Below are positions 35,201 to 48,600 of a stretch of DNA of 64,000 nt, in pieces. The translations under genes were made by a program, and so were the position numbers. How positions within the stretch are numbered: position 1 is the first letter of the stretch; the number at the start of each line of letters is the position of its first letter. The notes beneath the pieces are model-generated. The model had not been told where the DNA came from. It worked only from the letters and a program-made list of their open reading frames with translations, and searched no databases. Source of the stretch: Pelargonium x hortorum (lineage: Eukaryota > Streptophyta > Magnoliopsida > Geraniales > Geraniaceae); contig JAYMTJ010000035.1 in the NCBI GenBank assembly GCA_036897525.1, positions 29,311-93,310 on the forward strand, in the 5' to 3' direction.

Positions 35201-38200
35201 TAGGCTTGGATAAAAAGGAGGGGTCTGGCCAGAGTTTCTTGAACAACTTCAAGATTATTCCTGTGCTTTAAATGGTATCAAATCCGTTGGTTGAAAAGTG
35301 CCCTTATTTTTTGCGTACAACAAGCCAGATAGTAAATTAAATATAATCCAGAGTATAACTTATCAGAGCTTTATATAAGTGATAGAGTAGCCTTTTTAGC
35401 GAGCTCTTAATTCTTTTTGTAAAAAGAAGTTCTCGACTATTTATTGTGTTAAAAGGAGTATGCTGAGTTCCTATTCCTTTATGGCACTGTGGGGTACGTA
35501 TGGTTTTTTTACAATAATAATTCTGGAGATAACCTCGTAAATGGAAAGCCCTACGCTTCTGTTACCGGGTCCTTTTGTATAAGAGAAATGCAAACTTTTC
35601 AAGACTCTAGCGTAATCCGTTTGTTTTAGATTCTTAATATTATCATATTCTGTTTCTGTGTTATTTGAAGTAATAAAATCTTCCTAGGCAAGTAAGAACT
35701 TAGCCAATCCACAAGTATAAGCAAACCCAGACGCAAACTCACAAAAGGATATTTCACAGGAAGCACTCCCTTATCATAGTCTTAAACTTTTCATTCTCTT
35801 GTTCTAGTGTATTTCTTGGGAATTCTCCTAGCTAGAAGTAGCAAAAGAGCTTTGTATTAAATTTATTAAAACGGAAATTCACAAACAAATAGAACTCATA
35901 ATAAAATAAATGCTTGTATTTCAAAGGAGGTTCTAAACTTTAGGAAATGAAATGTAGATCCTTAATTAGATTCTGGTTAACTAATAACTGTTAATACAAA
36001 TAAATAAGAATTCAACTCTTAATTACAGGGCTGTAGACAGGAGTCTTGACAAGAGTCTATCTTAGAAGTTGCTGGATTTCCCTCTTGATACCAAAATCCT
36101 CTTAGGGTCTGCCGATTTATAAACAAAACCTGAGCTCCCCTTTAAAAACTCAAGCGAGTTAAAAAAACTAAATAAAAAAGAGGAAGTCTCAAAACCTCAA
36201 AAAGCATATACTTTGGAATAAGGACGACTTGAACCTTGTACACTTATTAGTTAAACTTCGGCAAGGGTTCCGCTACTTATAAGGAACTTCTGTTCTTTTG
36301 GGGCAAGCCTGAGTTTAATTTCAAAAACACATGTTCGCTTATTTCTTACGCCCTGGAAGTGCTATCCATGACAAATTGAAGTTGATTGTATGGGAATAGT
36401 AGTACTCTATCTAAGGAGACTTAAACATAAAGTATAGTAGAATTTACTGCAAAGAATATTTGTTGTGGGAATCCCCCAGTACAGCTGAAATCTCAAAATG
36501 TAAATCCTTGTTGTATTAAAAGCAAGAAGTAAATTCCTGTTAACGAACCCTTATAGTAAGTAATTTATATGGGTGTACCTTCGTTATAGTATTCTACTAT
36601 TGTATTTCATCTTTTACTTGAGTTTAAAAATAGGTTATCAATTTTGATGCCTAAAAGATGCCCGCGAATCAGAAAAATAGAGTACAAATTAGACTTGTCA
36701 AGTCAATATTTTAAGGGTTTTGCCCCTTGTTTCCTGAGTGATATGAGATATTGATCTATTCCCACAAAACCTATTTGACAAAAGGGATATTCGCAAATAG
36801 TACATAAATTGAACTAAATCAATATAGATTTGTGTCTTTGCCATAATTCATGAGTAATGAGTTCAAGAAGAAACTGAGATAGCTTATGTTCACCTTTACT
36901 TTATTGTCTGGTTTCCTACTCGGAATACTTCAAATTGGTAAAATGGGGAGAGCCCAAATGGGGTGTAGGTAATACTAAAGTTCGGAATAAGTTCTATGAG
37001 TTAGATTAGTGTGTACAATATATCAAAAAGAGGAATCTCGTTATCGGTCTAAAAAACGGCCGAGTATTGAGGGTAGAATAAATTCTTAAGTTATATCCAT
37101 ATCCGGAGCTTCTACTTACAACAAAGTCGAGACATTTTCACTCAGTTTTTTTTTTTCGAGAATACAGAATGAGTTTATTTATAACTACAAAGTCACTTCC
37201 TATTTGATTGACAGAGTGCCATACTAACCTAGGTGGGAATATTGGTGTACTAGAACTTACCCTAACCCTATTTACAGGGTCTTTAAGGGTTTTAAATTAT
37301 TGACTGAAGGGGGACTTTTCCTAACACTTATTGTGTATTGTAATTACTCGGCAACCAAAACCCCACTGGATAAGTCTTGAATCACACGGGGTACTGCGGT
37401 TTCTCTTCTAAAAAGCACTAACAGATTCTGGGAGCTCTTTCTCAAGGGATGTCGCTATAATTTCCTTTCAATTTTATGCTCTATTTAACTGTTTTAATAT
37501 CTATACTATGTGTTACTGCTAAATAAAGACCTAGAAGTCTCATATCCAAAAAAAGGTATACCCCCGAATGGATAGACAAAGCTAATTTTTTAGAGTCATT
37601 TCGTACTAAATTCTATAGATCTATAGAGTAGAGTTTGGACTTCTAACAGGAAAAAGGGGAATACTTATTCATCCGAATAAAGCCTAACCTAAAGTTTTTC
37701 TAAATGCTTTCATTTTTATTGCAACCTCGTAAGGTGTTCCTTGTTAATTTGGGGCTTTTTTACGTCTGTTTTAATTAGAATCTCCCCTCTAAACTAACAG
37801 GATAGACATAACAGCAGGGAAATGAATAGGCAACTACCGCAGCTAGTTTTTTTCTAAAAGCCTTGAAACTGGAGTTAAGTTAAGTTTAGGTATTAAGGAA
37901 CTCCCTTGTCACAAAAGGACTTGATCTAATAAATCCAATTTGAAAGGGAACTCTTTTTAATTATAGAATTCCTGCTTTACAATTACCCTTTCTATATTCC
38001 AAAGGCTACTAGAATAAGTAATACAGACCTTTATTTACTAAAAAGGTTTTAGTTCTATTAGTTCTAAGGGCAATACAATCCTAACCTAACCCATCCTAGC
38101 TATTAAGTAAGACAGGTAAGACTAGGGCTATCAAGAAGAAGGTAAGACAGCAAGTAACAAAATAAGGCATAGAAAACGGGTTGTCCTAATGTAAGGTTAC

Positions 38201-41200
38201 TAAACTAATGGACAAAAAGGCATTCGGTCAAAAACGGGTATTTTTCTGCTAAGCTGGGTATAAAAAAAAAAAGACCGTGAAGGAAACCGACTGGGTCGAC
38301 CAAAAGGGAGAGGAGTTTCTCAACTGAATTAGAAATTCCAAGAGTATGTACATACGTAATGGATAGGACCTTCATTATTAGATATTTAATGCACCTTCAT
38401 GGGACATAAGTAGTAGAAGGGATTATAGGCTGCATAGCTCTTTTTCCGGTTAGGGCTTTTCTACTGTTAAATGAGGATTTTTCTAGTGCTATCGATTTTT
38501 TTCCTGGTGAGTATGAGTATCTGAGCTCTCCTTTATTAAATCAATTTCCCTTTCTAATTGACTTAAGCTCTTTATAGAGTGACAACTGTAGATACTAAAT
38601 AGAGTTTGTACTGACCTGAGAAATCCTTACTCATAAGTCCACAAAGAAACGCATCTTAAGATAAACATTTTAGAGAAACAGGCGTTCAAAGCCAGAAACC
38701 TACAATAAAAGAAAGAATTCATGCATACTTTTGTTCTAATATCATTAGGATTTTCTTAGGTAGACTCTCAGAAATTTAGAACACTGCTACTACATGAATA
38801 TAAAATTTGAAATGCGATTTGACTTGTTCAAGGAAGTTCCATATAGGGCTGGGACTTGCAATAGAGTGGCTTACTTTGCATTTCAGTCTTGTTAAACAAG
38901 CAGGAATAAGATAATTTTTGGACAAAGCGGCCCTTATAAATTACAGCAGGGACTCCTCGAGTTTATCTGAAAGTTCTGAAAGAAAGAGAGATTAGCTGCA
39001 ACCGCAGAATAAAGTAGAAAGCAATTTCCTCTAACCTATACTAACACTCCTTAAAGACTAAAACATTAGAGATACTTCCAAATTCAATTCCTTACTTGTT
39101 GTTATGTTACTTTACCTGGGTTGCAGCCATAATAAACTTTTGTGATGTAAAGCTGTTTCCATCTAACTTTCTAATCGAAAAGTAGTCAAAGAATTTCCTA
39201 TATCAATATCCTATATCAATAAGAGGGAGCCTTTCCTGGGTACATTTTTTTACCCTTGTTGGAAGTCAAAAAAACTACAAACTTACAGGTTTACTGAAAA
39301 GCATGCGTCCTGCGTAGAGGAATCCAAATTTGTTTAGTAAAAGTAGTGTCTATACGCAAAGCAAATAATTGGGGAGTTCTCCCTGACCAGGACTATACGG
39401 GGTTTCTCGAATAACTTTAAAAACCCCTAAGCTTACTCTAACAGAAGTAGGATTTTCCCTATTCTTTAATAAGGCCTCAGTGCCCGCGGGATTCTTAGGA
39501 TCAAGTTCCTTATGGCGTATACTACTCAGTTTTTTATTCAGATTCAAACAAAGGGTAATAAACTTGAATTTAAGGGGGTACATTACTTTCAACTCAAGTT
39601 AAAGTTGTAACTATATTATTACAAGAGCAACAATTTGAAGAAGTAAGACATTAGCAACAAAAAAACTTTCATTAAAGCATAAACCATCGAATCCCAACTT
39701 TACGAATCTAAAACGAAAGGTTAAATTTACAGTTAAAAGGACAATTTCTTTGATACGAGAAAGACTCTAATTATTCTAAAAAGCAAACACACGCATGTAT
39801 ACATTATAAAGAAAGGCATCCATTTCAGAGCATTATTACGCGAAGGAGCTCACTTCATTTTCTAGGCTAAATTGATCTTGTTAAGCCCTTTTCCTTTATG
39901 GGATTTCTTTCCCTTATATTGTCTTTGATTCTTAATTAAGAGATTCCTGAATAACTTATACTCATTTTTCTAAGCTACTAAGAAAATGGTTGAGTTTAAG
40001 TCGTCTCCTATACACTACAAGAGAGAGAATACCTCTTTAAGAAAACAACAGGTTCAAATCTCACAACACTGAAAAGGCTAATAAATCTATATCTCTAAAT
40101 TCTCCTGAGTAATAAAAAATTCCCTTAGAACTCTTTTTAAACTTTAAACTTAACTTTAATTTACGGGAAAAACCGGAAACAGTTTACAGTTCTTTATTCT
40201 CCCTAATGCCTTTAACCGGAACAAATAAAGGAATACCCAGGTTCTAACCCCATATAATTAATAACACTTCATGTTTGTTACTCTTATGCATACCCTCTTT
40301 CTGGATACCTTTCTTAAGGACTATATTCTGTATCTTAGGAGTCCTAGTCTTTGTACTACCTATCTTATTACCCTAGGCTCGAGAACTTGTCTTAACTTTC
40401 TTTTTTGCTTTACTGAACTCAAATTCATTACTTTAGCCCTCTTTTATTATCTGGAATTGAAAACCTGGAAACAGAAGAAAAGCCAACACCCTCATTAACT
40501 TACCTCTTACTTACTCATAACTTGTTTATTATGCTTATAACCCACACTTTCTTAGCTAGACCTGAGAACTCTTACTTAATCTTAACTTAAATAGACCTTT
40601 AACCTTCTTTTAAAAAGGTTGTATTAATTAAAGCTGGGCACTCCGACAAAGAGAAGCGGTCTAAACTATGCACGCAACTTTTTTCAGAATATGACTCAAT
40701 TTAGAAAAGTTAGCGAATTCCCGTAAGTTTCTTGGCTAGCACAATTTTCTCTTTGGTATTAGGAAATGAACGAAATTCCTCCTTTTTAAGAGCCAACTTA
40801 TTTCTTTCCTCATCTTATAATTGGCAGGATTCCCTGTCAGGGGTTTACGGATCTCCTGGTTATAGTGTTAGGATCTTTCCCAAATAAGGCTTAATGGGTG
40901 GCTTTTCGCTTGTACTTGTAGATGGAAATCCCTTACTTGATGACTTGCTAGGATTCTTTCTCGCATCTTAGGTAGAGCTTCGTTCTAACGCTCTCGCCTT
41001 ATATTGCGGTTCTCATTTTCATTAGAAATTTCTACGGATTTAGAGGCTTTTTTACTGATTAGTGTCTCTGGACTAGTAAGAGTCCTGATGAGGTGATATG
41101 GCCTTTTTTTCTTGTGAGGTTTTCCTACATTCAACCAACAGAGTATAGGTGGAGGTGTAGGTGTTTTCCAGGTCTGTCTAGAGAGTTTTTTAATCCCAAT

Positions 41201-41352
41201 TTTGTGAATTAATAAACTAATTTCTCTTATATATTTGTAAAGCAAAGGTTCAAGTCGCCTTTTAAGGGTTATTACTACATTCTATTTTCATTTTCAGGTC
41301 TCAAACTAAGAGACTTGGGCTGTATAAGACTAAACTAGCAAAGGTAAGGTTC
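32291..41352. other. AT-rich non-coding stretch
   Basis: Nine kilobases in which I recognise no gene, RNA or good repeat copy. Frames of 67-86 codons (33,662; 34,779; 35,047; 39,350; 40,271; 40,985) lack motifs and are of chance length. The stretch at 33,690-33,870 has a purine-rich, family-E-like texture. A 13-base phrase AAGGTTCAAGTCG occurs on the minus strand at about 36,227-36,239 and on the plus strand at about 41,242. It resembles a tRNA T-arm, but no tRNA body is attached at either place. Confidence 0.55.
39197..39221 (+). repeat. Short tandem duplication
   Basis: CCTATATCAATA is repeated directly with a single T between the units. It is a local slippage duplication with no known role. 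Confidence 0.8.
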
Positions 41353-41455
41353 GTAAGAGGTATAATGGCTGCTAAGACTAAGACAGCTACGAGGACAAAG
41401 TAGGGGGTACAGAATAAAAAGAAAAGTACAGGTATAGGTCTAAGGAAAGTAAGAA
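41353..41455 (+). repeat. Family E repeat, copy 1
   Basis: It is purine-rich and aligns by eye with 56,022-56,150. Shared phrases in order are TAAGAGGTATWAT, AAGACWRC, ACRAAGTAGGG, CAGAAWAAA and AAGTACAGGTA. Indels of up to about 20 bases separate them. No coding frame runs through both copies. The second copy directly follows a family A copy; here no family A copy is nearby. Confidence 0.45.
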
Positions 41456-44400
41456 GTTTCCATAGTTAGACATTTAATTAAAGTGTAGGGTAAACCTGGG
41501 TATTATAACAGGAAAAGTAGCATAGTAGGAACCCGAATAAGCCTTTTTGATAAAGACTTTAACGGCAATTCTGGCAATAACAATAAAAAAAGATAGGACT
41601 AGAAGCGGGTTGACTTTACATTTCGTTGGATAAGGGTTAATATACAAATTCAAAAGGAGCTAGACTTAGAGATACTCCTATAGCTTTCAAGACAACTAAA
41701 ACTAAGAATCGGATTCAGCAACACTTAATTGTATCTCCAGTAAAAAAAAGAGGAACCCATACTCGTATAGCATAAAATTGATTGGTACCTATCAGACCTG
41801 AATATGAATGAATAGGAGCTTAATTACTTATGACTCTAAAAATGGCAAGCCTCCCTTATTTTTGTACTTATTAGGTTTCAACTTTGATAGACTAAGCATA
41901 CTCAACTTTATTGCCTGGAAATAGAACCGAAATTGACTTGGTAATTGGAATGTTTACTAATGAGAGGCCCTTTTTGCATTCTTGTATAATAAATCCTAGA
42001 ATCCTTTCATTTTCCGTAAGGAAGGCGGGTGCGAGGGAAAACTGGCTTAAAAAGGAGGGAACTTTTATCAAGTATAGCGAGTAGTTCAAGTTTAGGGCAC
42101 TTAAAAAAAGAAAAAGACAAAAACTAGAAACCTCCTTATTTCATTTCTTTTAGTTAAGATCCTTCGTTTGAGAGATTCTGGTGGATAAGCCCGGAGTTTT
42201 TATTCTTTTTATTAGGACGATCCCTCCACTGCGCAGACAGGGCTGAGCCCTTTTCAATAAGGTACAGGAATAACGTAGAGGTATTCTTTTGATATCACTT
42301 CTACGCTAAATAGTATAATATAAGTAATTAACTTATTATACTCGAGATTAAACCTTTGTTTATATAATAAGCGAGAGCAGGTAACTTTGATTCGAATAAT
42401 ACCGTATATAACAGGGCGCTCTAGAGGTAAGGACTTTCCATATTACGGTGGATTTCATTCTTTAGGAAGCTTTGAAGAACCTATTAAGACTAACTAAAAT
42501 AGAATAGAAAAGTACTATGATATGTGAACTAACCGGTCCGCGCTTTCATTTGTAGCAAGAGTTTCGTATAGATTATAGGTTCTGCCATAAATTTGTGACA
42601 CGAGAATATTCTCCCGCTTTGGAGAAAGGGTGCCCATAAGTCTAAACTTCAATTCTAAGTTCTAAGAAGGGCTTTAGGTTTAGGAGATCCCTAGAAAAAG
42701 GAACTCTTGAAAGGAAGGTAACCAAAATATCTGTACAAGTACTTCTTTCCTTTTTTTATCACTGAAGTTTCACTTTATTCTAGATCTATCTTGCAATACA
42801 CGGGAAATCTTATCTTTTTTTTGGATGCCGAAAGTTCAAAAACTTCAACATAAGTAGTATTTATAACTCAAGAGTATGTAGTATTTGGATAAGCCCTTAG
42901 TTTAAAATCAAGAATTTCCTCCCTTTAATTTAAACGGTAACAGGTTAGAGCCTGTAAGCAAATTTCTTTATTATATGGAAGTCTTTTTTTAGCATAACAA
43001 CTGAGAGACTCCTCAGATAGAAGATATATTTGAGAGTTATATAGAATGGATAAATTTCTTCGCTTTTGGAGTCCCTTTGATTAGAATTATAGTGTTCTTT
43101 GCTTGGAAAATGTAGTCGAATCCTTTAGGAGGGTTCGGAATTTTTCTAGAGTCCATGCTTAGCTAATTAAAGCGTTTTAACTCCAGTCAGTAAGCTCAAA
43201 AAAAGTTAGATTCTCTTGGGTTTATATAAAAAAAAGTTTTGTACAGAACTTAATCTTTGTTCTATATATACTGTACTGAGAGCCAAGGACTTCAGTATCC
43301 CCGTGTATTACTACTCTTTTACAAAAAAAGAGGGCTCCATTACTAAATTTCAAAGTTTACTCTACCTTTTGTAGGTCTATAAACTGTTTTCTTTTACATG
43401 CATAAGCTGGGTTGTTTTCACCTTAAAAAAAAAACGGGAAAACCCGGAATTAGCTTCTCATCAGTATCAAGTTTTTAGTTAATGCTTAAAGGATCCTTCT
43501 ACTTCTATAGAGTTACTCTTGGGCTTGACTTTGTTAATTATGGGCTCTTTATAACGAATACCTATACCACTAGTAAAACTGAATGAAATAGAAGGTATAT
43601 TTATTTACATTGTTACTAACTACTTGCTTTTGTAATTCCTTACTATTTTATTCCTTATCCTCCTCGTCAGTCATACTATCTCCGTTTTCAGGTTACTAAG
43701 CGCTATTTACTATATAAACAAAACACATGGCATAGTTCCATCAATAAAATGTAGCCAAAATCCTTAATATCCCAAAATGACTAAGTATTTTGTTAAAAAA
43801 TGCAAATCATAATTACTAAAACTCAGAAAGTGTATACACAAGTATAGTACTCCGTCACAGAAATAAAATTTCTTAGTAATCTAGGAAAAAAACGTGGGTT
43901 ACAATGAATATACATGTTCCGATAGAATATGAGCTCCTTGGCAGCATCCGCTTTCCTTTTTACGAGTTTCTTAAGCTCTGGATATAGGAGTGGAAATTCT
44001 TAAGTCTCGCTTGTTAGGGTTTTTGCTATGTTTAAAAAAATCAAATGGAATCCGGGGTCTCTTTTAGTTAGAACTCCAAAGAGTCCATTTTTTGCAGGAT
44101 ATTCCGGAGCTTTTAGACTTTTTTTTGCCTTGTTAGTGGGTTCTATCTACCTACTTTTAGGAAGTAGCAGTATTTTGTTATCGTTCTATTTGACGAGATT
44201 AAAAAAATAGACCGGTTTATACGAGAATGTCTCTTTTTATGTATAAGATCCTCTAATAAAGAGGGTTTTCTATTCAGCCCTTTTGATGACACAGCTTAGT
44301 AAGAAGAAGGCCTACCCCGGTTAAAACCTAACTTTTAGGTATCCTAGAAACACAACCCCATAAAGAATCTTGATACTTATCAGACCTCATCCTAAGAGTT

Positions 44401-45035
44401 TTTTGATACTCGTTTTTTTTACAAACGACTCTATCCGGATTTAGTTTAGATCGATAAAGTATCTTGGAAGAGCTCCTGCTTAGTCTTTTTTTAGTCTAAA
44501 AAAAAGGATATATAACTGTCATCTTCTATATTATACCTTAAGCTTAAGAGCAGAAGTTCCGTAGGGCCGCCTGTACTGTACAAGCAGAGTCTATGCAAAA
44601 TTAGCGAGTATCGGAAGCAGAAGTCCTTATTTTACAATTACGTATTATAGCTCAAAGAACACTTGAACTATTAAGGATGACCCGGAGTTAACTTAAAAAT
44701 TTAGGAATTACTATACTTCTAAGAGTACTCGTTTAGAGGAGTTATTTACTTAAAATCCGGGAATACTAACGTTTATCTAGCGGATAAAAGGGCTTTCCTT
44801 TTACCCTTTTACAAACTCCACTAAGAATCATGCATGGAATTAGAGGAGAACTTGTTCATGGGAACGTCTTATAGAATTACTAATAAAAGAATTTTATTTA
44901 GCAACTGATAGACCTAGTCTATTTACTCAAGAGGGTCTTTACCTGTAGGATTTTAGTCTTAGGAGGTAGTTCTATTAGAGTTCCGCGGAAAAGAAAAAGA
45001 AAGGACTGACTTAAGATAGTGTACGTTAATTAAGG
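41456..45035. other. AT-rich non-coding stretch
   Basis: No gene or repeat copy recognised. A 65-codon minus frame (41,892-42,089) and a 60-codon plus frame (44,028-44,210) have no motif. A small hairpin, CGGG-AAAA-CCCG, lies at about 43,435-43,447, next to a run of A. It is terminator-like in shape but has no gene before it. Confidence 0.55.
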
Positions 45036-45119
45036 GTTGGACCTAAGAGTTACTGACTTGACATGCTTACAAGTGGGATGGGATATTTAGTGGGTTCTAA
45101 GGCTAGCACTCATTGAGAT

Positions 45120-45200
45120 CGGCTTACAAGTGAGGGTTTCCAGGTTGGTGCTTAGAAGTTTCCTTAGAGTTTGGTTAAAGGTGCTCTTCCTCAGTTAGTA
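45120..45200 (+). repeat. Family D repeat, copy 2
   Basis: AGGTTGGTGCTTAG (45,142-45,155), then AAGTTTCCTTAGAGTTTGGT, matches the minus strand at 11,080-11,116. Upstream, CTTACAAGTGGGATGGG and CTTACAAGTGAGGG occur within 70 bases of each other, a small local duplication. It lies about 250 bases before a family A copy. Confidence 0.5.
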
Positions 45201-45210
45201 CCTTAACTTT

Positions 45211-45400
45211 ATGCCCTAGCCAAAGCAATAGACCAAGCATAAGCAATAGACCTAGTAGCTGTATCGGTATCTGTAGCAGCTGTACTAACCAGAAGAGGGG
45301 TACTATTAACCAGAGAAGTAGCAAGGGTAGGGTCAAGAGAAGGAATAGAAGTACAATGGAGTGTATTCCCTTCCCTGTCTTATCTTAATGGGTTATTTTA
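45211..45400 (+). repeat. Low-complexity AGCAATAGACC / GTAGCTGTA stretch
   Basis: AAGCAATAGACC is present twice, 19 bases apart, and is followed by TAGTAGCTGTATCGGTATCT and GTAGCAGCTGTACTAACC. The texture resembles the leader zones before other family A copies (5,220-5,470; 26,990-27,130). It leads into the family A copy at 45,420. Confidence 0.35.
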
Positions 45401-45419
45401 TTATAGCTACTGTTTTAGA

Positions 45420-45620
45420 GAGTCTTGTAGATAAGATAGTTGTATTAAAGTCCCTCTTGGCTTTGTTTATCAGGAAAAGAGGAAAGAAAGAAACTTAAAA
45501 AGTATAATGAGTCAATCCCTTTTACCGAGTAAACTTTCTAAGTTTGGGAGGTTAAGGCAACAGGGTATATATATAATACATACTTACACTTAAGAGACCC
45601 GCACCAACAAAAAAAACCTT
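45420..45620 (+). repeat. Family A dispersed repeat, complete copy
   Basis: All boxes are visible. The leader is GATAGTTGTATTAAAG. The stem-loop is CCTCTT (45,453-45,458) with AAGAGG (45,477-45,482) around 18 bases containing TTTATCAGGAA. The second box is TTTTACCGAGTAAAC (about 45,520-45,534), the third TTTGGGAGGTTAAGGCAACA (about 45,543-45,562), and the fourth TAATACATACTTACACTTAA followed by GAGACCCGCACCAACA. The second box is the same as in the minus-strand copy at 15,870-16,262, although the two lie 29 kb apart. Confidence 0.6.
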
Positions 45621-48600
45621 TTACTTGACGGACTTCGTTTACAGAAACTTCTAACTTCAAAAACAGGAAACCTAAGCTAAGCTTTACCCCGAAAACAAGG
45701 CTTGCATTGAGATTTCAGTTCCAGCTTTTCATTTCAAGAGAGAGTGTACCCAGATTCCATTGGATGAGGGATATTAAGTTATGTTATCTTGTTATCTACC
45801 TTTAGCAGGCTTTCAAGAAAAACTGGTTGTGTTTTCAAGAGCTTGGGACCTAAGAGAGAGTAAGTACTACCTTTGTCTAGAGTTCCCTCGATAGCAAATA
45901 CGGAGATCTTGGACAGGACATTCAAAAGACTTTGATTTCTCTCACTCTCTATTATGTATGTATATTTATCCTTCAATTTCCATTAGCAGTAAGAGGTAAT
46001 TATAGTTTCGACTGACAGGATTATGAAAGTTTAGGTTTATTCTTTCACTAAGGGGCAGGGGCTAAAAGGAAATCGGTGGCTTGATTTTCCCTGTTTTTGT
46101 TGAGCTCTAATTAAAGAAAATAGTCACGCCCAGGCAGCTTGTGATTTAATACAAATCTAAGTAAGGGAATTCCTCCTTAATTTTAATGGAATACTTTCTA
46201 CTTAATTAAGCCGGGTCTCTCAGAATGATAATATTTCAATTATCAGGCTTTGCCTTTGCTAAATTTGTTCTATTATATACTAGGATCCTCCGTATATAAA
46301 AGAGGTTAAATTGCCGTATCTATACCAATCTAGATTCCGTACAAAAAAGTCTCGAGATTCTGCGTCAGTTACGAAAGGGGCTCCACGTTACATATCTCAA
46401 TAGATATTAATTCATTTTTACGGGATACGCCTCTGTTACTTACTAAACTAAAAGTGTTTGTATAAGCGGGATGAAAGGCTCAACAGCAGCTGCAACTTAT
46501 CTGTTTTAAATCCCCTTTCCCTAGGGCTTTTTGTTGTATCGTTTTTCATATTATCCCAGTTAAGGAAATTCTTATATAATTTATGCTCGGTTTAACTAAT
46601 TCATTTCATAAGGGGAGGTTAAAATGAAAAAAGGGCCCTATAAGAAAGGCATAAACAAGGAAATACTTATTAAATAACAGAGTTGTCAACGACTTGGTAA
46701 ACCTGATGGTTAGAGTTTTTTATACTAACAAAGAAAAGGGTCGTTTAAGAAAAAAAAAAAGGTTAGTTATTTATAAAGTAAAGTATAGAGCCTTTTATAT
46801 CTAATAAAGGGTTCCCCTTTTAGGTACTGGTTTGGGGCTTACCCTCAGGGTATTTTAATACCCAAGAATTTCTTATTATGATAGGAGTTACATTTTTTTT
46901 CCTATATCAGGATCCTGGACTTACGGATAGGAATAAATGCTTGAACTGCGGGATAGCTTTATAACCTGTCAAGTAAAAGGAACGCCTAGTCTACCCTTTT
47001 GCAGTACTTTCCTTTCAATCAATTAACTCGGTATACTCTTTAAATTAGGCCACTTTTAGGTTATATCTCCGCGCTAAAACAAGAGTAAGTTAGTATAATA
47101 CGGGTGTTGTACAGAATCCAAGCTGCTAATTTTTATGTCATTGGGAGATCTGGGGGTGCAGTAATCGGGGCTTAACCTATAACTTTCCAACAGAGTTTAG
47201 ACAAACGAACTCTAGTAGCAATCAGTTAGTTTTAGACCTTGTTATGTCAAAGATATAGCTTTTTTTAGTGTCGATATCCTAATTTTTACAAAATGACTTT
47301 AGGTAAAACAGCACTCAAATTTTAGGAAATCCGAGGTTCAAACCGTGTGATTATAGAAAAAATGAGTTTTAAGAAGAAAAAAAACTAGGCTTTATTTCTC
47401 GGTCTATTTAAACTTTTATGGGCTCTATTAGCAAGTTCAATGAGCAAAAAGCGTATAGACTGCAAATTCATAGGAGAAGGAGAAAACACTGGTTAAAGCC
47501 TTTATCTGAAATATATAAATAAAAAAGGCAATAAACTTCGTATTTTTTATACAAAGTACAAAGGGGATTCCCTACACTTTGAGGCAGAAGATTCCATATT
47601 TAATTCCCTTAACAACTCGATGAGAGTCCCTAAAACTTGAGTTTAATCGCTCTTATTGTTCCCTCGCACTTTAATTTAAGAATAATTTAGACAGACTAGT
47701 TTATAGTGATAATAGGTCCTTGAAAGATTTTTGGCGGTTCGAACCTATGTAAAACAAATAAGGCGGGTATTCTCCCTGGGAATTTTTGTCACTAAAGCCA
47801 AGGAAGCTTTTAACAAAAAAAATTATAATATAGGAAAAGCCCGCAGTAGGAGCCTCTTTAAATTGAATTTAAAACGACAAGGAAAGCGTTATAAACCCGA
47901 GTTCTCCTTAGAATTATAAGAGGGGGTTACCCTACCAAAAGTACCGAGGAGTCATTCATTTTATATACTAAACTATATAAAGATAAAGGTACAGCAGCTT
48001 TTCCATACATTATTGCTTAACAAAGTACTCGAGAGATATAAAAAGTAAATATTTATCGTCTGGTCAACATATATAAGGATCCGCGGAAAGGCCTCGTTTT
48101 AGTGGGGACATACAGTTTCCGTTCCTAGTTGAGGTTGAATGTAAACCAGTACAAGTAGCTCCTATACATATTCAGTCTAGTACAAAAAACATCCCTGTAT
48201 CAAATTCTAAATACGAAAAATAAAGACCTATACCTAGCTTTTGTTTGCATATTTACCCAGTGAATTTTCACTTATGACAAATAGAAAAGTAAAATATCCA
48301 TTTTAAAGGGAGAGAAATAAGTTAGGAAAAAGAAATCCCTTATAAGAAAGACTTCCCTTAAACTTTTGGTTTGTTACAAGGGCCTCTTGTCTTTGAAAAG
48401 TTAACGGAACGGGTTACTCGCACTATATAAAGAAATTTCAAGCTTCTCAGATAACCAATGAAAGATTTGTTCCCTAAAAATAGACTAGAACCTCTTCCTA
48501 ACAAAATCCCGTATTCCCTCTTAAATTTTATAACTCGCGCCTACTATTGTTTCGATTTAGTAAAAGACTTTCTTATAAAATGGATATCTTCAGGACTCGC

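Noticed and set aside
41236-41260. GCAAAGGTTCAAGTCGCCTTTT, similar to the T-arm and 3' end of a tRNA (a related phrase lies on the minus strand near 36,227-36,239).
   Set aside because: The stem AAAGG/CCTTT would enclose a nine-base loop instead of seven, and there is no acceptor, D or anticodon arm upstream at either place.
46614-46630. GGGGAGGTTAAAATG, like the third box of family A or a ribosome-binding site before an ATG.
   Set aside because: No other family A box surrounds it, and the frame after the ATG is very short.
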